Shown: one piece after another, positions 1 to 8,980 of the stretch
Position numbering within the stretch: the stretch's first letter is position 1
Layout of the letters: every line of letters starts with the position of its first letter
Translations under genes and position numbers: made by a program
The notes under the pieces: model-generated
What the model saw: only the letters and a program-made list of their open reading frames with translations
What the model was told of the DNA's origin: nothing
Database searches by the model: none
NCBI RefSeq assembly: GCF_003313505.1
Contig: NZ_QMHO01000010.1
Location: forward strand, 1 to 64,000
Length of the DNA: 64,000 bases
Source of the DNA: Pedobacter nanyangensis
GTDB taxonomy: Bacteria; Bacteroidota; Bacteroidia; Sphingobacteriales; Sphingobacteriaceae
Direction: 5' to 3'

Positions 1-479
1 GGGTGACCAGCTTGGAACGAAAGGCAGTGGTTACTTTCAACGAAATCTACATATATTACGGGCAACGCCATTACCCAATAGAGGATCAGCTCCAAGTCTT
101 TGCCTAGAGGAAACATGATAACAAAAAACAATAGAAACGGAAGACCATAACAGACCGGAAGACCGAACCTCACATGAATGGCGAATTCCGTTATGCCGTG
201 TGCCTTATAGAAATATAGCGGAAAACAACTCCCCAAAAGAAAACCGACACCATAGCGAAAAATATATTGCAGGGAAAGTGGAACAGGCAATTCCTCATTT
301 GGGAATATAACAGATACCACATTATAGCTCATCAACACGCCCCATAGCAACACTTGCCAGATACGCCAAACCTGACCCGGACTGTACAAAAAGACCGCCA
401 ATTGGTAAAAGCAACCAGCAAATAGCAGGACAAGCATAACCAAATGGTCCAAGGATATAAAAAGAGAAGATAACTGCAT
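1..479 (-). CDS. Polytopic membrane protein, C-terminus off the window
   Basis: A frame on the minus strand stays open from an ATG at 479 to the window edge (159 codons, no stop), so the C-terminus lies outside. The translation begins MQLSSLFISLDHLVML and contains about five strongly hydrophobic stretches with Gly/Tyr/Phe-rich loops, typical of a bacterial inner-membrane protein. An in-frame stop lies only five codons upstream of the ATG, and TTG in between is the only other start. I do not recognise a family. Its position just downstream of a membrane LytTR regulator on the same strand suggests that it could be part of a sensor, but this is inference. It overlaps an apparent 72-codon ORF in another frame, which is shorter and lacks a complete membrane pattern. 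Confidence 0.6.
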   Translation of the reverse strand, partial: MQLSSLFISLDHLVMLVLLFAGCFYQLAVFLYSPGQVWRIWQVLLWGVLMSYNVVSVIFPNEELPVPLSLQYIFRYGVGFLLGSCFPLYFYKAHGITEFAIHVRFGLPVCYGLPFLLFFVIMFPLGKDLELILYWVMALPVIYVDFVESNHCLSFQAGH

Positions 480-595
480 AAATGGGATCAAGAGTTATTC
501 CGCTACAATTCGACAAGCGCAATTTATTCTCTATTTCCACAGATCAGACTAGATAGATTGTCCAGTGGTCATATTAACAACGCCAACGGCACCAA

Positions 596-1456
596 TCAAA
601 TGCTATTGCCAAAATTTGCCAAAGCCTCCCTAAAGGCATTCATCCTAGACCTGCTGACCACCAGCGAAACCTCCAATCCCACCCCTTCCACCAACAATAC
701 TATTCCCTGTGCCCTACCAAATTTTTCAAAGCCATACACCACAGAAAGGGAGATCAGTACAGAACGGTTGATCTGAAAGAAACCCTTTCCCTCCAACATC
801 TCCAAAAGTGCGGGCATCGTCATCTCCACCACATATACCTTGCCCGTCTTTAGATGAACATGACCGATGTTCTCATGCCGCTCGAAACAGGCCACCTCAT
901 CGAGCGAGACCTGTAACAGCTTATTACCCAAGCGGGCATCTATACGTATTGGCGATGCCCCCTGTGACAAAACAATCCTATCCAAGTTCTCTTTCAAGTG
1001 TCTGTTCACCCGCAGTCCGTGGAAATAGTTCCTAGAAAAGAACCAGGCCGTATACCCAGAGTTCATGAACAGCACCATCCAAAGAATAATCAACAGCTCT
1101 GTGCGCATATAGCCACTGGCCGAAAAATCGTTATCAAAGGCCCAAAAATATAAACGGACAACCAATAAGTCCACCAGTATCACCAGCCCCACACACAACA
1201 GAAGCTGTAACACCAACCTGCGCTGCCAATACACCTGCCACGGCACCGCCACATCCAGCCGCTTGATACAAAAATGGATCCACCACATCAACAGATACGT
1301 AAAGGGCCAGCTGAAGGCCATCGCCACATAATAGTTCAACTGCCGGATAATCTCCAAAGTACCCTTATCCTGCGTTCCAGCCACCACATGGTGGGAAACC
1401 ACTATAGCCAAAACAGCAAGCACCCACCTGGAGAAATATACAACCTCTCTAACCAT
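596..1456 (-). CDS. LytTR-family DNA-binding protein with N-terminal membrane domain
   Basis: 286 aa. Four hydrophobic segments (about residues 5-24, 41-60, 79-103, 119-140) are followed by a LytTR DNA-binding domain (about 170-280), recognisable from the pattern DEVACFERHENIGHV, the KVYVVEMTM strand and the FFQINRS motif. LytTR proteins normally bind promoters as response regulators. This one lacks a receiver domain and is instead anchored in the membrane, a layout common in Bacteroidota. It would act as a one-component membrane regulator, or respond to the neighbouring partial membrane protein encoded 117 bp downstream. The ATG at 1456 is followed by a hydrophobic N-terminus, which supports this start. 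The ligand and targets are unknown. Confidence 0.85.
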   Translation of the reverse strand: MVREVVYFSRWVLAVLAIVVSHHVVAGTQDKGTLEIIRQLNYYVAMAFSWPFTYLLMWWIHFCIKRLDVAVPWQVYWQRRLVLQLLLCVGLVILVDLLVVRLYFWAFDNDFSASGYMRTELLIILWMVLFMNSGYTAWFFSRNYFHGLRVNRHLKENLDRIVLSQGASPIRIDARLGNKLLQVSLDEVACFERHENIGHVHLKTGKVYVVEMTMPALLEMLEGKGFFQINRSVLISLSVVYGFEKFGRAQGIVLLVEGVGLEVSLVVSRSRMNAFREALANFGNSI

Positions 1457-1602
1457 CGAAAAACGTTAAAATCAAAAAAATATAAAAAATAAAGCCCAAG
1501 CCCCGCTCCCCAAGCCAAAACACCCAGTCCCCAATCAAAAATTGTCCTTTACAAAACCAATCCCTAACCTTGTCCCATTCAGCAATTATAATCAATACAC
1601 AT

Positions 1603-1998
1603 ATGGAAAAATTCCCATTCACCGATCAGGGAGCGGCCGACCTGATCGCCACTCTTTACCAATTGTCCGACCAAGACCTACAACTAGAGGCCAACACCGC
1701 AGGATCAGACTTCCGCTTATGGATCAGCGAGCATTTCGAACTTGACCAAGACCAACTCGATTACCTCGATGGCGTAGACCCACAGTGGATTGGCCATGCC
1801 GCCGCAGATACCAAAGTTTTTCTAGAAAACAGAAAGCCCATCCTTTTGCACAAAATGTCCAAACCAGTACAAAAAAGTGAAAATGGCGACCGGGGCAAGC
1901 TGCTAGATTTGGACAAAAAACAGTCTGCAAACTACTCCGAACAAAATGGTTACTCGGAAAGCGAAGAGTTGCTTTTTTCTATTTCCTACAACCAGTAG
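1603..1998 (+). CDS. Hypothetical protein
   Basis: 131 aa from the ATG at 1603 (MEKFPFTDQG). The frame also runs 11 codons upstream to a TTG, but the ATG is the more likely start. The first half is acidic and rich in Asp, Gln and Leu (QDLQLEANTAGSDFRLWISEH). The second half is Lys/Asn/Ser-rich and looks disordered. There is no signal peptide, membrane segment or recognisable motif. It stands alone on the plus strand, convergent with the D-lactate-dehydrogenase-like gene. A GGGATA/TATCCC hairpin lies just after the stop. I cannot assign a function; that it is a real gene rests on length, ATG start and G+C-rich composition like the LytTR gene beside it. Confidence 0.5.
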   Translation: MEKFPFTDQGAADLIATLYQLSDQDLQLEANTAGSDFRLWISEHFELDQDQLDYLDGVDPQWIGHAAADTKVFLENRKPILLHKMSKPVQKSENGDRGKLLDLDKKQSANYSEQNGYSESEELLFSISYNQ

Positions 1999-2004
1999 TG
2001 AAAC

Positions 2005-2027
2005 GGGATAGCCGCTTAGGTTATCCC
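2005..2027. terminator. Short hairpin between convergent genes
   Basis: GGGATA (2005-2010) pairs with TATCCC (2022-2027) across an 11-nt loop, 6 nt after the stop of the 131-aa ORF. There is no T-run, so this is at best a weak terminator. Confidence 0.3.
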
Positions 2028-2117
2028 TAGCTAACAAACTATCAGCACACCACCATTTTCATCACTTTTTCTAAAACGAAAACTGTTTTCAATCTACTCT
2101 ATCAATAGCTAACTTTC

Positions 2118-4946
2118 CTAGAGTGTACATTCATCAGCTAACTTTAGTATAGACTGATAATTTTCGCCTATTGCTTCTGAAAGTGCCATTTCGCAGGTTT
2201 TAGAAGAGGAATAGTAACCTTCATACACTTTTGACGAACAGACTTCGTCCTTCTCCAAAAGCATTGCCGACTTCGTTAATTCGGGATAGATAAAGCCCCG
2301 GTCACCTGCCATTCCACAGCAGCCAGCGAACAAAGGCAGCATTACTTCGTCCGCAAAATGTTTCGCAATTGCCGTAAATCTTCTATCCAATCCATCCATT
2401 TTTTGTAATGAACATACAGGATGTAAAACGATACGGGATTTTTTCTTTGATATCCTGACTTTGGGCACGATATAATCATGTAAATAAGCTAAACTATCTA
2501 TAATCTTTAGCGCATCAAACTTCTTCTTGTTTACTAATGATAATGCAGGGCGACAATTGGTCAGCGTTTGGGTACAGGAAGTAATGTCCAGCACTACAGG
2601 ATATCTTCCCCCTTGTGTCGTTTCCCACAATTCACTGATGGTTTTATTGACGGTGTATGTGTAAGCGTCTTTAAACCCTTTTGACGAATAGATCTGCCCA
2701 CAGCATTGTGTCTGTATACTCATTGGAATAATCACTGCGATATCTGCCTTTTTTGAAACATCCAAAAATAACTGCATCACTCCTTTTTCATCTCTGTCCA
2801 CATCGCCCATTATCCTGGAAATACATGTCGGAAAGTACACAACCTTAGCCATTAGGCCTTGTTTTTCGTTTGTCTGTGGAATGGCCTTTGCCAACGCTAG
2901 CTGGCTTGACCATAACGGAAAGGATGGCACTATTTTCCTTATGCCCTTGGTAAAACGGAACATGGTTTTTCCCCCAATTATTTTATTGGCAAGTATACCA
3001 GAGGCCAATGCGAACCTTATGATTCCTGATACCGCCTTGAAATGTTTCGCTGTTTGCAATGCGATCTTATTTGCTATTACCGAGTGATTTTCCCTACGTA
3101 GACGTTTTACCAGATCGCCGGTATCTATATCTACCGGACATGCCGTTGCACAAAGTCCATCTACAGCGCAGGTATCAAGTCCATGATACTGGTACTCGTT
3201 TAACAATGTCTTATAATCCTTTCTATTATTTTGGCGCTTAAACTTCTGTAGTTCTCGTCTTATCACAATTCTTCTTCTAGGCGTTAGGGTAAGGTTTCTG
3301 CTGGGACATTTATGTTCACAAAAACCACACTCCATGCAACGGTCTACTTCTTCCTCTACTTTTGGGAGCTCTTTAAGGTTTGAAATATGAGCTTTTTTGT
3401 CTGAATTGATGATCACACCAGGATTTAAAAAATTTTCTGGGTCTATTAACTCTTTTAAAGATCTCATGATCTGATAAATCTCGCCGCCCCATTCAGTTTC
3501 TACAAATGGTGCCATATTGCGCCCTGTTCCGTGTTCAGCTTTTAGAGCCCCGTCATATTTCTTTACAACCAGTTCCACCACTTCATCTAAAAAATCGGCA
3601 TATCTTTGCACTTCCTCTTTGGTGTCAAAAGATTGAGTAACGACGAAATGAATATTTCCATCTTTGGCATGGCCGAAGATAATCGCCTTTTGATAATCAT
3701 ATTTTCCAAACAGCCCCTGTAAATCTATTATTGCATCCCCTAATTTTTCTACGGGAAACGCTACGTCTTCCAGTATCACCGTTGTTCCGCTTGCTCTCAC
3801 CGCCCCAACAGCAGGGAACATTCCTTTCCGTACTTTCCATAGTAATGCTTGCTCGTGGGGGATCGAAGTAAACGAAGCTTCGTTTAACAGTTCCAACTGG
3901 GCAACTATCGAAAGGAAGCTATCAATCTTTGTTTGTGTTTCTAAAGAATTTTCCCCCTGATACTCTATGAGCAATGCGGCCGCTGTTTCTGGAAGTGTTT
4001 TGATAATGGCCGGTATCCCCGAAATATCCTCGATAGACCGAAGCGATGCCCTATCCATTAATTCAACAGCAGCCGCACCTGATCTAGTCAATGGGACTAT
4101 AGCTTTGCAGGCCGAACAAATATCTGTAAAATATAATAACGCCGTAGATTTTGTTGGATGATCTGGAATTGTTTCCATCACCGCTTCGGCTATAAATCCT
4201 AGCGTTCCCTCCGCCCCTATCAATAAATGGGCAAGAATATCTAATGGTTCCGTAAAATCTATAAAAGCATTTATCGAATACCCTACAGTATTTTTTGTAC
4301 GATATTTGCTCCTTATCCTTTCGAATATTTCGGTCCTTTTTATGAGTTGAAATCTTAACGCTAATAATTGATGATAGAGGATAGAACATTCCTGCTTAAA
4401 ACGCTCATAATCGATACCAATTTCGGTGCTATAGCTTTTACCATTAGGCAAGACGAAACGAATGTATTTTATGGTATGATAGGAATTATTACTCACCCCA
4501 CAGCACATTCCACTGGCATTGTTTGACAAAATACCTCCCATCATCGCAGAATTTATACTAGCGGGATCGGGTCCTATTTTTCTGCCATATTTGTTCAAAT
4601 GGGCATTGACTACGGATCCGATCGCTCCGGGCTGAACCCTTACAAATGCCCCATTGCCTTCTACCTGTATTTTATCCCAGTGCTGGCTAAGGTCAACAAG
4701 TATTCCATCTGTAATGGCCTGGCCGGACAGACTGGTACCGGCAGCCCGGAATACCAAGGGTATTTGATGTTCTCTAGAAAAATCAAATAACTTGATTATC
4801 TCTTCTTCCGATTTCGGCAATACCACTGCTTTAGGACGTAAGCAATAAAAGCCTGCATCTGATGCATAAGATACCAAATCTATTAGGTTGGTCTTTATCT
4901 GATCTTTTGGAAGTATTAAACTTAAAAACTTTGCAATATTTGCCAT
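2118..4946 (-). CDS. FAD-binding and Fe-S oxidoreductase (D-lactate dehydrogenase / glycolate oxidase type)
   Basis: 942 aa. The N-terminal half is a PCMH-type FAD-binding domain (AAGTSLSGQA, PGAIGSVVNAHL, GGILSNNASGM) followed by an FAD-linked oxidase C-domain ending near HGTGRNMAPFVE. The C-terminal half carries two 4Fe-4S motifs, CMECGFCEHKCP and CAVDGLCATACP, and two CCG motifs (CCGQ, CCGMAGDRGF) of the GlcF/LutA cysteine-rich type. This GlcD-GlcF fusion is known in quinone-linked D-lactate, glycolate or 2-hydroxyacid dehydrogenases of about 930-980 aa. It is the last gene of the rhamnose/lactate operon, after the FMN lactate dehydrogenase. A role in oxidising the lactate produced from lactaldehyde to pyruvate is the likely one, and stereospecificity cannot be read from sequence. 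Confidence 0.88.
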   Translation of the reverse strand: MANIAKFLSLILPKDQIKTNLIDLVSYASDAGFYCLRPKAVVLPKSEEEIIKLFDFSREHQIPLVFRAAGTSLSGQAITDGILVDLSQHWDKIQVEGNGAFVRVQPGAIGSVVNAHLNKYGRKIGPDPASINSAMMGGILSNNASGMCCGVSNNSYHTIKYIRFVLPNGKSYSTEIGIDYERFKQECSILYHQLLALRFQLIKRTEIFERIRSKYRTKNTVGYSINAFIDFTEPLDILAHLLIGAEGTLGFIAEAVMETIPDHPTKSTALLYFTDICSACKAIVPLTRSGAAAVELMDRASLRSIEDISGIPAIIKTLPETAAALLIEYQGENSLETQTKIDSFLSIVAQLELLNEASFTSIPHEQALLWKVRKGMFPAVGAVRASGTTVILEDVAFPVEKLGDAIIDLQGLFGKYDYQKAIIFGHAKDGNIHFVVTQSFDTKEEVQRYADFLDEVVELVVKKYDGALKAEHGTGRNMAPFVETEWGGEIYQIMRSLKELIDPENFLNPGVIINSDKKAHISNLKELPKVEEEVDRCMECGFCEHKCPSRNLTLTPRRRIVIRRELQKFKRQNNRKDYKTLLNEYQYHGLDTCAVDGLCATACPVDIDTGDLVKRLRRENHSVIANKIALQTAKHFKAVSGIIRFALASGILANKIIGGKTMFRFTKGIRKIVPSFPLWSSQLALAKAIPQTNEKQGLMAKVVYFPTCISRIMGDVDRDEKGVMQLFLDVSKKADIAVIIPMSIQTQCCGQIYSSKGFKDAYTYTVNKTISELWETTQGGRYPVVLDITSCTQTLTNCRPALSLVNKKKFDALKIIDSLAYLHDYIVPKVRISKKKSRIVLHPVCSLQKMDGLDRRFTAIAKHFADEVMLPLFAGCCGMAGDRGFIYPELTKSAMLLEKDEVCSSKVYEGYYSSSKTCEMALSEAIGENYQSILKLADECTL

Positions 4947-5052
4947 GACCTAGTTATTATTCGGCATTTTCGTGGTTTAGATTCCCCTCCTATTTCCAGG
5001 CTTTTCCTTACTGTCTCGTCCTAGAATTACTTGTCAGTAATAGTTTTCGTTT

Positions 5053-6195
5053 TCAAACTTTCCGATTTGTAAGACCAGAAACCTGTTGACAGCAAACTTG
5101 CTCCATTACCTGTTTTAATTGACTTTTTAGAATTGCCATGGCATGTTGCCCTCCTTGATTACCAAGTGCAGCAACACTATACATAAATGTCCTTCCTAAG
5201 AAAGTGAAATCTGCTCCAGCAGCCAATGCTCTACCAATGTCTGCTCCAGAACGAATCCCGCTGTCCATCATCATAGTTATCTTGTCCTTAAATGGCAATA
5301 AATCCGTTAACGATTTTATAGCCGATTCCGCCGCGTCTAATTGCCTCCCACCGTGGTTGGAAACAATAATACCATCTAGCCCTAAATCAATAGCAAGCTG
5401 TGCATCTTCAGCACTGGCAATTCCTTTAATAACTAATTTACCCTTCCATTGGTCTCTAATGGCAGCTATTCTCTCTCTATTTAATCTCCCAGAAAATGTT
5501 CTATCCATAAAAGCCCCTAGTTGTTTCATATCTAAGCCCTTTGGCATATAAGGTTTCATGGTAGCAAAAGAAGGTGTGCCGTGTATTAAAGTCTGCAAGG
5601 CCCAATGCGGTCGACCCATAATCTGAACAATATTGTTTAAAGTCATACGCGGTGGCATAGCCAATCCATTACGGATATCTCGTGGTCTGAAACCAAATGT
5701 TGGCACATCAGATAGAATAACTAAAACATCGCATTCTACTTCTTTTAGCCTTCGGATAATATCATCTCTCAGTTTTTCTTCTGCCGGATGGTAAAGCTGA
5801 TACCAAAAATTGCCTTCGGTAATTTTTGCAATATCTTCAATAGCACTGGTGGTTACCGTACTGAGTATAAAGGGGACATTATGCTTATGTGCGGCCTTTG
5901 CCAAAATATTTGGTGAATTAGGCCAAATCAGGCCCTGCAATCCAACTGGAGCCACCCCAAATGGAGCAGAATAAGTCTTGCCAAACAAAGTTGTACTCAT
6001 ATCTACCCCGGTATACTCATTAAGATAAATAGGCTTTAGCTGAATATTACGCAACTCTGCGGTATTGCGATATAAATTCACATCTTCATTACAGCCGCCA
6101 TCTAGATATTCGAAGGCAAAACGAGGAATCTTACTTTTGGCTCTGTTTCTTAGGTCATCTATACCGGGATAAGATTGGTTATAATCTAAATTCAT
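5053..6195 (-). CDS. lldD: FMN-dependent L-lactate (alpha-hydroxy acid) dehydrogenase
   Basis: 380 aa, the normal length of the LldD/glycolate oxidase family. Features seen are FEYLDGGCNED near the N-terminus, the FMN-binding APFGVAPVG strand, YQLY, the catalytic-His motif SNHGGRQLD and the phosphate-binding DSGIRSGADIGRA and GADFTFLGR motifs. The enzyme oxidises L-lactate to pyruvate and passes electrons to the quinone pool or oxygen. Its ATG overlaps the stop of the upstream kinase gene by 4 bp (ATGA), so the two are translationally coupled. In this operon the L-lactate would come from the L-lactaldehyde released by rhamnulose-1-phosphate cleavage. The FMN-dependent hydroxyacid dehydrogenase assignment is firm; the L-lactate substrate is inferred from context. 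Confidence 0.87.
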   Translation of the reverse strand: MNLDYNQSYPGIDDLRNRAKSKIPRFAFEYLDGGCNEDVNLYRNTAELRNIQLKPIYLNEYTGVDMSTTLFGKTYSAPFGVAPVGLQGLIWPNSPNILAKAAHKHNVPFILSTVTTSAIEDIAKITEGNFWYQLYHPAEEKLRDDIIRRLKEVECDVLVILSDVPTFGFRPRDIRNGLAMPPRMTLNNIVQIMGRPHWALQTLIHGTPSFATMKPYMPKGLDMKQLGAFMDRTFSGRLNRERIAAIRDQWKGKLVIKGIASAEDAQLAIDLGLDGIIVSNHGGRQLDAAESAIKSLTDLLPFKDKITMMMDSGIRSGADIGRALAAGADFTFLGRTFMYSVAALGNQGGQHAMAILKSQLKQVMEQVCCQQVSGLTNRKV

Positions 6196-7583
6196 GAATT
6201 TACTTTTATTTGAACTGGAGTGTATAGCTTAAGGTCTATGATATTATTTGGCAATGGCTGGGTATTCCAGCTTTTGTGTATGGCTAAAGCAGCACCCATA
6301 GCTGTAGCTTGAGGCATGTAAGCTGCATATACTTCCACCTCTGGAAAAGTGATGGCTAATAAATTCATAAATACCACGTTTCGGCTAAAACCGCCGTCGA
6401 CAAAAATACGTTTAGCATTGGTGCCAACTACCACCAATTGGGTAGAGTGGTATTGTTGACTTACTAAATCCATCATTAGATGATGATAGGCAAGCCATAC
6501 ATTTTCATAAGCACTTAGGTTCCTGCTGGCGAATTGAAGCTCCTTCCAATTAATATTAACTTTATTCCCGTATTTTTCCAATAACAAAGCAACATAATCT
6601 GGACGAAAAACAGCATTCCTAAATGCTGTAATATCGGTTTTAAAATGCAAAGCAATACGCTTGATCTGTTGTTCATAATTATATCCCGAGAACAATCTTG
6701 ATGCTTTCACAGGAATACCCTGATATTGCATGTAACAAAGAACATCATTAGACAGCTCATCCGTGGTGAGAGGTTGTTGATTAAATGGGTTCAAACTAAT
6801 ACACCAAGTTCCGGTAGAAAGCAGTACAAAAGGTTCTTTAAACGACACCAAGTAAGGTATTAAAGCCGAGGAACTATCGTGCAGCCCCACTCCAACGGCA
6901 TGTTTGCTTCCCGTAAAAATAGCCGAAGTAACATGATCTGATGAAACTATTGGAGCCATTTTTTCCAATATTCCTTCTTCAGCTACCCAAGCATGATAAT
7001 CTTGTTTATCAAAATTCCATAGATTGGTATGGCAACCTAAACTCGTTTTATCGGTATAGGCTACGCCACTAATCAGATAGCTAAGGTACTGAGGCAGGTG
7101 CAAGGCATATTGTACCTGTGCATAAATCTCTGGCTTTTCCATTTTGAGACGATAGAACTGCATCCCAGAGTTAAGGCTGCCCAACACTGGAGAGGCCGTA
7201 AGTGATGCGAATTCTATTTCTCCACCATATTTTTGATAAAATTCCTGTTTAAGTTTCTCTGGATAGGGTTTTAGGTAGTTATATAACGGCGCTAAGGGTT
7301 CACCCTCCTCATTAATATACACCAGACTGGCACCATAAGAAGCAAAATTGATTGCTTTCACATCAAACAAGGGATGACTGAATATCTCCTTAAGGGATTC
7401 AAAGACCGAAAGCCTTAAACTTTCGAGGTTTTCACAGGGTTCTCCATCTTCATCTACCGTTTCTATAAAGCGTGCTGAACGTTCAAAAACTACTCGGTAG
7501 TGCTCATCAAATAAAAACAGTTTTTTGTTGGTCTTACCTACATCGAAAACAGCCACTACAGGTATTTTCCTTTTGTTCGCCAT
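6192..7583 (-). CDS. FGGY-family sugar kinase, probable L-rhamnulokinase
   Basis: 463 aa, shorter than many FGGY kinases but typical for the rhamnulokinase-like branch in Bacteroidota. The N-terminal ATP-binding motif VFDVGKTNKKLFLFD, the ASYGASLVYIN region, LLSTGTWCISLNPF and the C-terminal IFVDGGFSRNVVFMNLLA (FGGY signature region) are all present. It phosphorylates a ketose at the distal hydroxyl. It lies 3 bp downstream of the rhamnose isomerase and overlaps lldD by 4 bp, so L-rhamnulose is the expected substrate. It is not a close copy of E. coli RhaB, and L-fuculose or xylulose cannot be excluded from the protein alone. Confidence 0.85.
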   Translation of the reverse strand: MANKRKIPVVAVFDVGKTNKKLFLFDEHYRVVFERSARFIETVDEDGEPCENLESLRLSVFESLKEIFSHPLFDVKAINFASYGASLVYINEEGEPLAPLYNYLKPYPEKLKQEFYQKYGGEIEFASLTASPVLGSLNSGMQFYRLKMEKPEIYAQVQYALHLPQYLSYLISGVAYTDKTSLGCHTNLWNFDKQDYHAWVAEEGILEKMAPIVSSDHVTSAIFTGSKHAVGVGLHDSSSALIPYLVSFKEPFVLLSTGTWCISLNPFNQQPLTTDELSNDVLCYMQYQGIPVKASRLFSGYNYEQQIKRIALHFKTDITAFRNAVFRPDYVALLLEKYGNKVNINWKELQFASRNLSAYENVWLAYHHLMMDLVSQQYHSTQLVVVGTNAKRIFVDGGFSRNVVFMNLLAITFPEVEVYAAYMPQATAMGAALAIHKSWNTQPLPNNIIDLKLYTPVQIKVNS

Positions 7584-7586
7584 GCG

Positions 7587-8870
7587 CTAAAGTCCTGTAG
7601 AGGTTGTATTCTTACCTCTTTTTCGAATCAATTGATTGCGATAATCCAAATCTCTATAAAGTGCCAATGGCGACAAAGCGGCATTCGCTCGCAATCTTGC
7701 CTCGGCAACTAAGGGTCTAAAGTCTGTTCTGAAAGTATGCTGAAGTATCTCCTGTGCCCGTACCACATCGTTCCGTTGCTGGGCACTATTTAAAGCTGGT
7801 CTATCCACCATTAGTGCCTGCGCATAAGCAAGCATTATTGCCTCTACCGATTGTAGTAAGTCTTCTAAAGGGTCTTTTACATTATGGGAGGCATCAATCA
7901 TCCATCCCAAGTCTTTAGCGTGGTTCATTTCTCTTGCATCCATTCCTTCTACCAATTCATTAAAGATTAAGAAAAGCTGATAAGGCTTAATGCTGCCCGT
8001 GGTCAAATCATCATCTCCATATTTAGAGTCGTTAAAGTGGAAGCCTCCCAGTTTACCTTCCATTAGCAATAAGGAAACGATTTGCTCGATGTTTGCATTG
8101 GGCAAATGATGACCTAAATCAACCAAAGTATATGCCTGATTACCCAATTTACTGGCTAATAATAAGGATTGTCCCCAATCTCCAATAGTGGTGGAATAAA
8201 AGTTGGGTTCGAAGGCCTTATATTCTACAAACATTTTCCAGTCTGGCGGCAATTGTACATATATTTCTTCCAAGCTCTGTAAGGTGTTTTCAAAGGCTCT
8301 TCTAAAATTAAGCTGTCCTGGAAAACAAGAACCATCTGCCAGCCATACCGTCAACGCTTTTGACCCTAATTTATCGCCCTGCTTAATTACCTCTATGTTG
8401 TGGGCTATAGCTTGTTGCCTTACCGCTTTGTCTACATGTTGCAGCGAACCAAATTTATAGCTGTGGGCAGCATCTCGCTGATCTTGGAACGTATTTGAGT
8501 TCACGGCATCAAAGGCAAGACCAAACCGACCAGCGACCTCCTTTATCTTTGCCACATCCTGTGGAATGTCCCAAGGGATATGAAGTGATATTGCACCACT
8601 AGAAGCATTCAACTGGTGCAGCAATCCAACATCTTCAATTTTCTCTTCGATGTTTCTTGGCTCGCCGCCGATGATGGAAAATCTCCCAAAACGCGTTCCC
8701 CCCGTCCCAAGAGCCCAACTTGGAATAGCAATTTGAAAATCCACCAGTTTCTGTATTGCTCTTTCTAAATCATGCTGGGGAAAATCTTCCTTTAGATACG
8801 CTAGCTTTCGATTATGGGCAGATATTAACGAATCGTTATGTTGTGCAATATGTTTTTGTTCAATATTCAT
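7587..8870 (-). CDS. rhaI: L-rhamnose isomerase (Pseudomonas stutzeri-type, TIM barrel)
   Basis: 427 aa from the ATG at 8870. The frame extends 24 codons further to 8942, but those residues are not family-like and the shorter form matches the usual 420-430 aa. The metal ligands of the P. stutzeri enzyme class can be matched: Glu in VEYKAFEPNFY, Asp in LVDLGHH, His and Asp in GGFHFNDSKYGDDD and Asp in WMIDASHNVKD. The enzyme interconverts L-rhamnose and L-rhamnulose in the cytoplasm using Mn2+ or similar. The bifunctional aldolase/dehydrogenase lies upstream and the kinase 3 bp downstream, giving a compact rhamnose pathway. Related barrels also act on other 6-deoxy sugars, but the context favours rhamnose. 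Confidence 0.88.
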   Translation of the reverse strand: MNIEQKHIAQHNDSLISAHNRKLAYLKEDFPQHDLERAIQKLVDFQIAIPSWALGTGGTRFGRFSIIGGEPRNIEEKIEDVGLLHQLNASSGAISLHIPWDIPQDVAKIKEVAGRFGLAFDAVNSNTFQDQRDAAHSYKFGSLQHVDKAVRQQAIAHNIEVIKQGDKLGSKALTVWLADGSCFPGQLNFRRAFENTLQSLEEIYVQLPPDWKMFVEYKAFEPNFYSTTIGDWGQSLLLASKLGNQAYTLVDLGHHLPNANIEQIVSLLLMEGKLGGFHFNDSKYGDDDLTTGSIKPYQLFLIFNELVEGMDAREMNHAKDLGWMIDASHNVKDPLEDLLQSVEAIMLAYAQALMVDRPALNSAQQRNDVVRAQEILQHTFRTDFRPLVAEARLRANAALSPLALYRDLDYRNQLIRKRGKNTTSTGL

Positions 8871-8980
8871 GTGGTTTTGATTGATTAAGGTAATATCCAC
8901 GAAATTGTGTACTTGTTTGCTTTGAAGAAACCAACAAACCATGTAGATATGTTGGCAGGCTCACAGAATAATTCTTAGAA

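Noticed and set aside
322..540. 72-codon minus-strand ORF at the left edge
   Set aside because: A longer frame (1-479) on the same strand with a better membrane pattern runs through the region and off the window; the 72-codon frame is probably a shadow.
2028..2142. Three TAGCTAAC/CAGCTAAC copies after the D-lactate-dehydrogenase-type gene
   Set aside because: Short, irregularly spaced, one lies in coding sequence; no repeat structure could be supported.
8871..8942. Extended N-terminus of the rhamnose isomerase
   Set aside because: The extra 24 residues are unlike the family and the ATG at 8870 gives the normal length.
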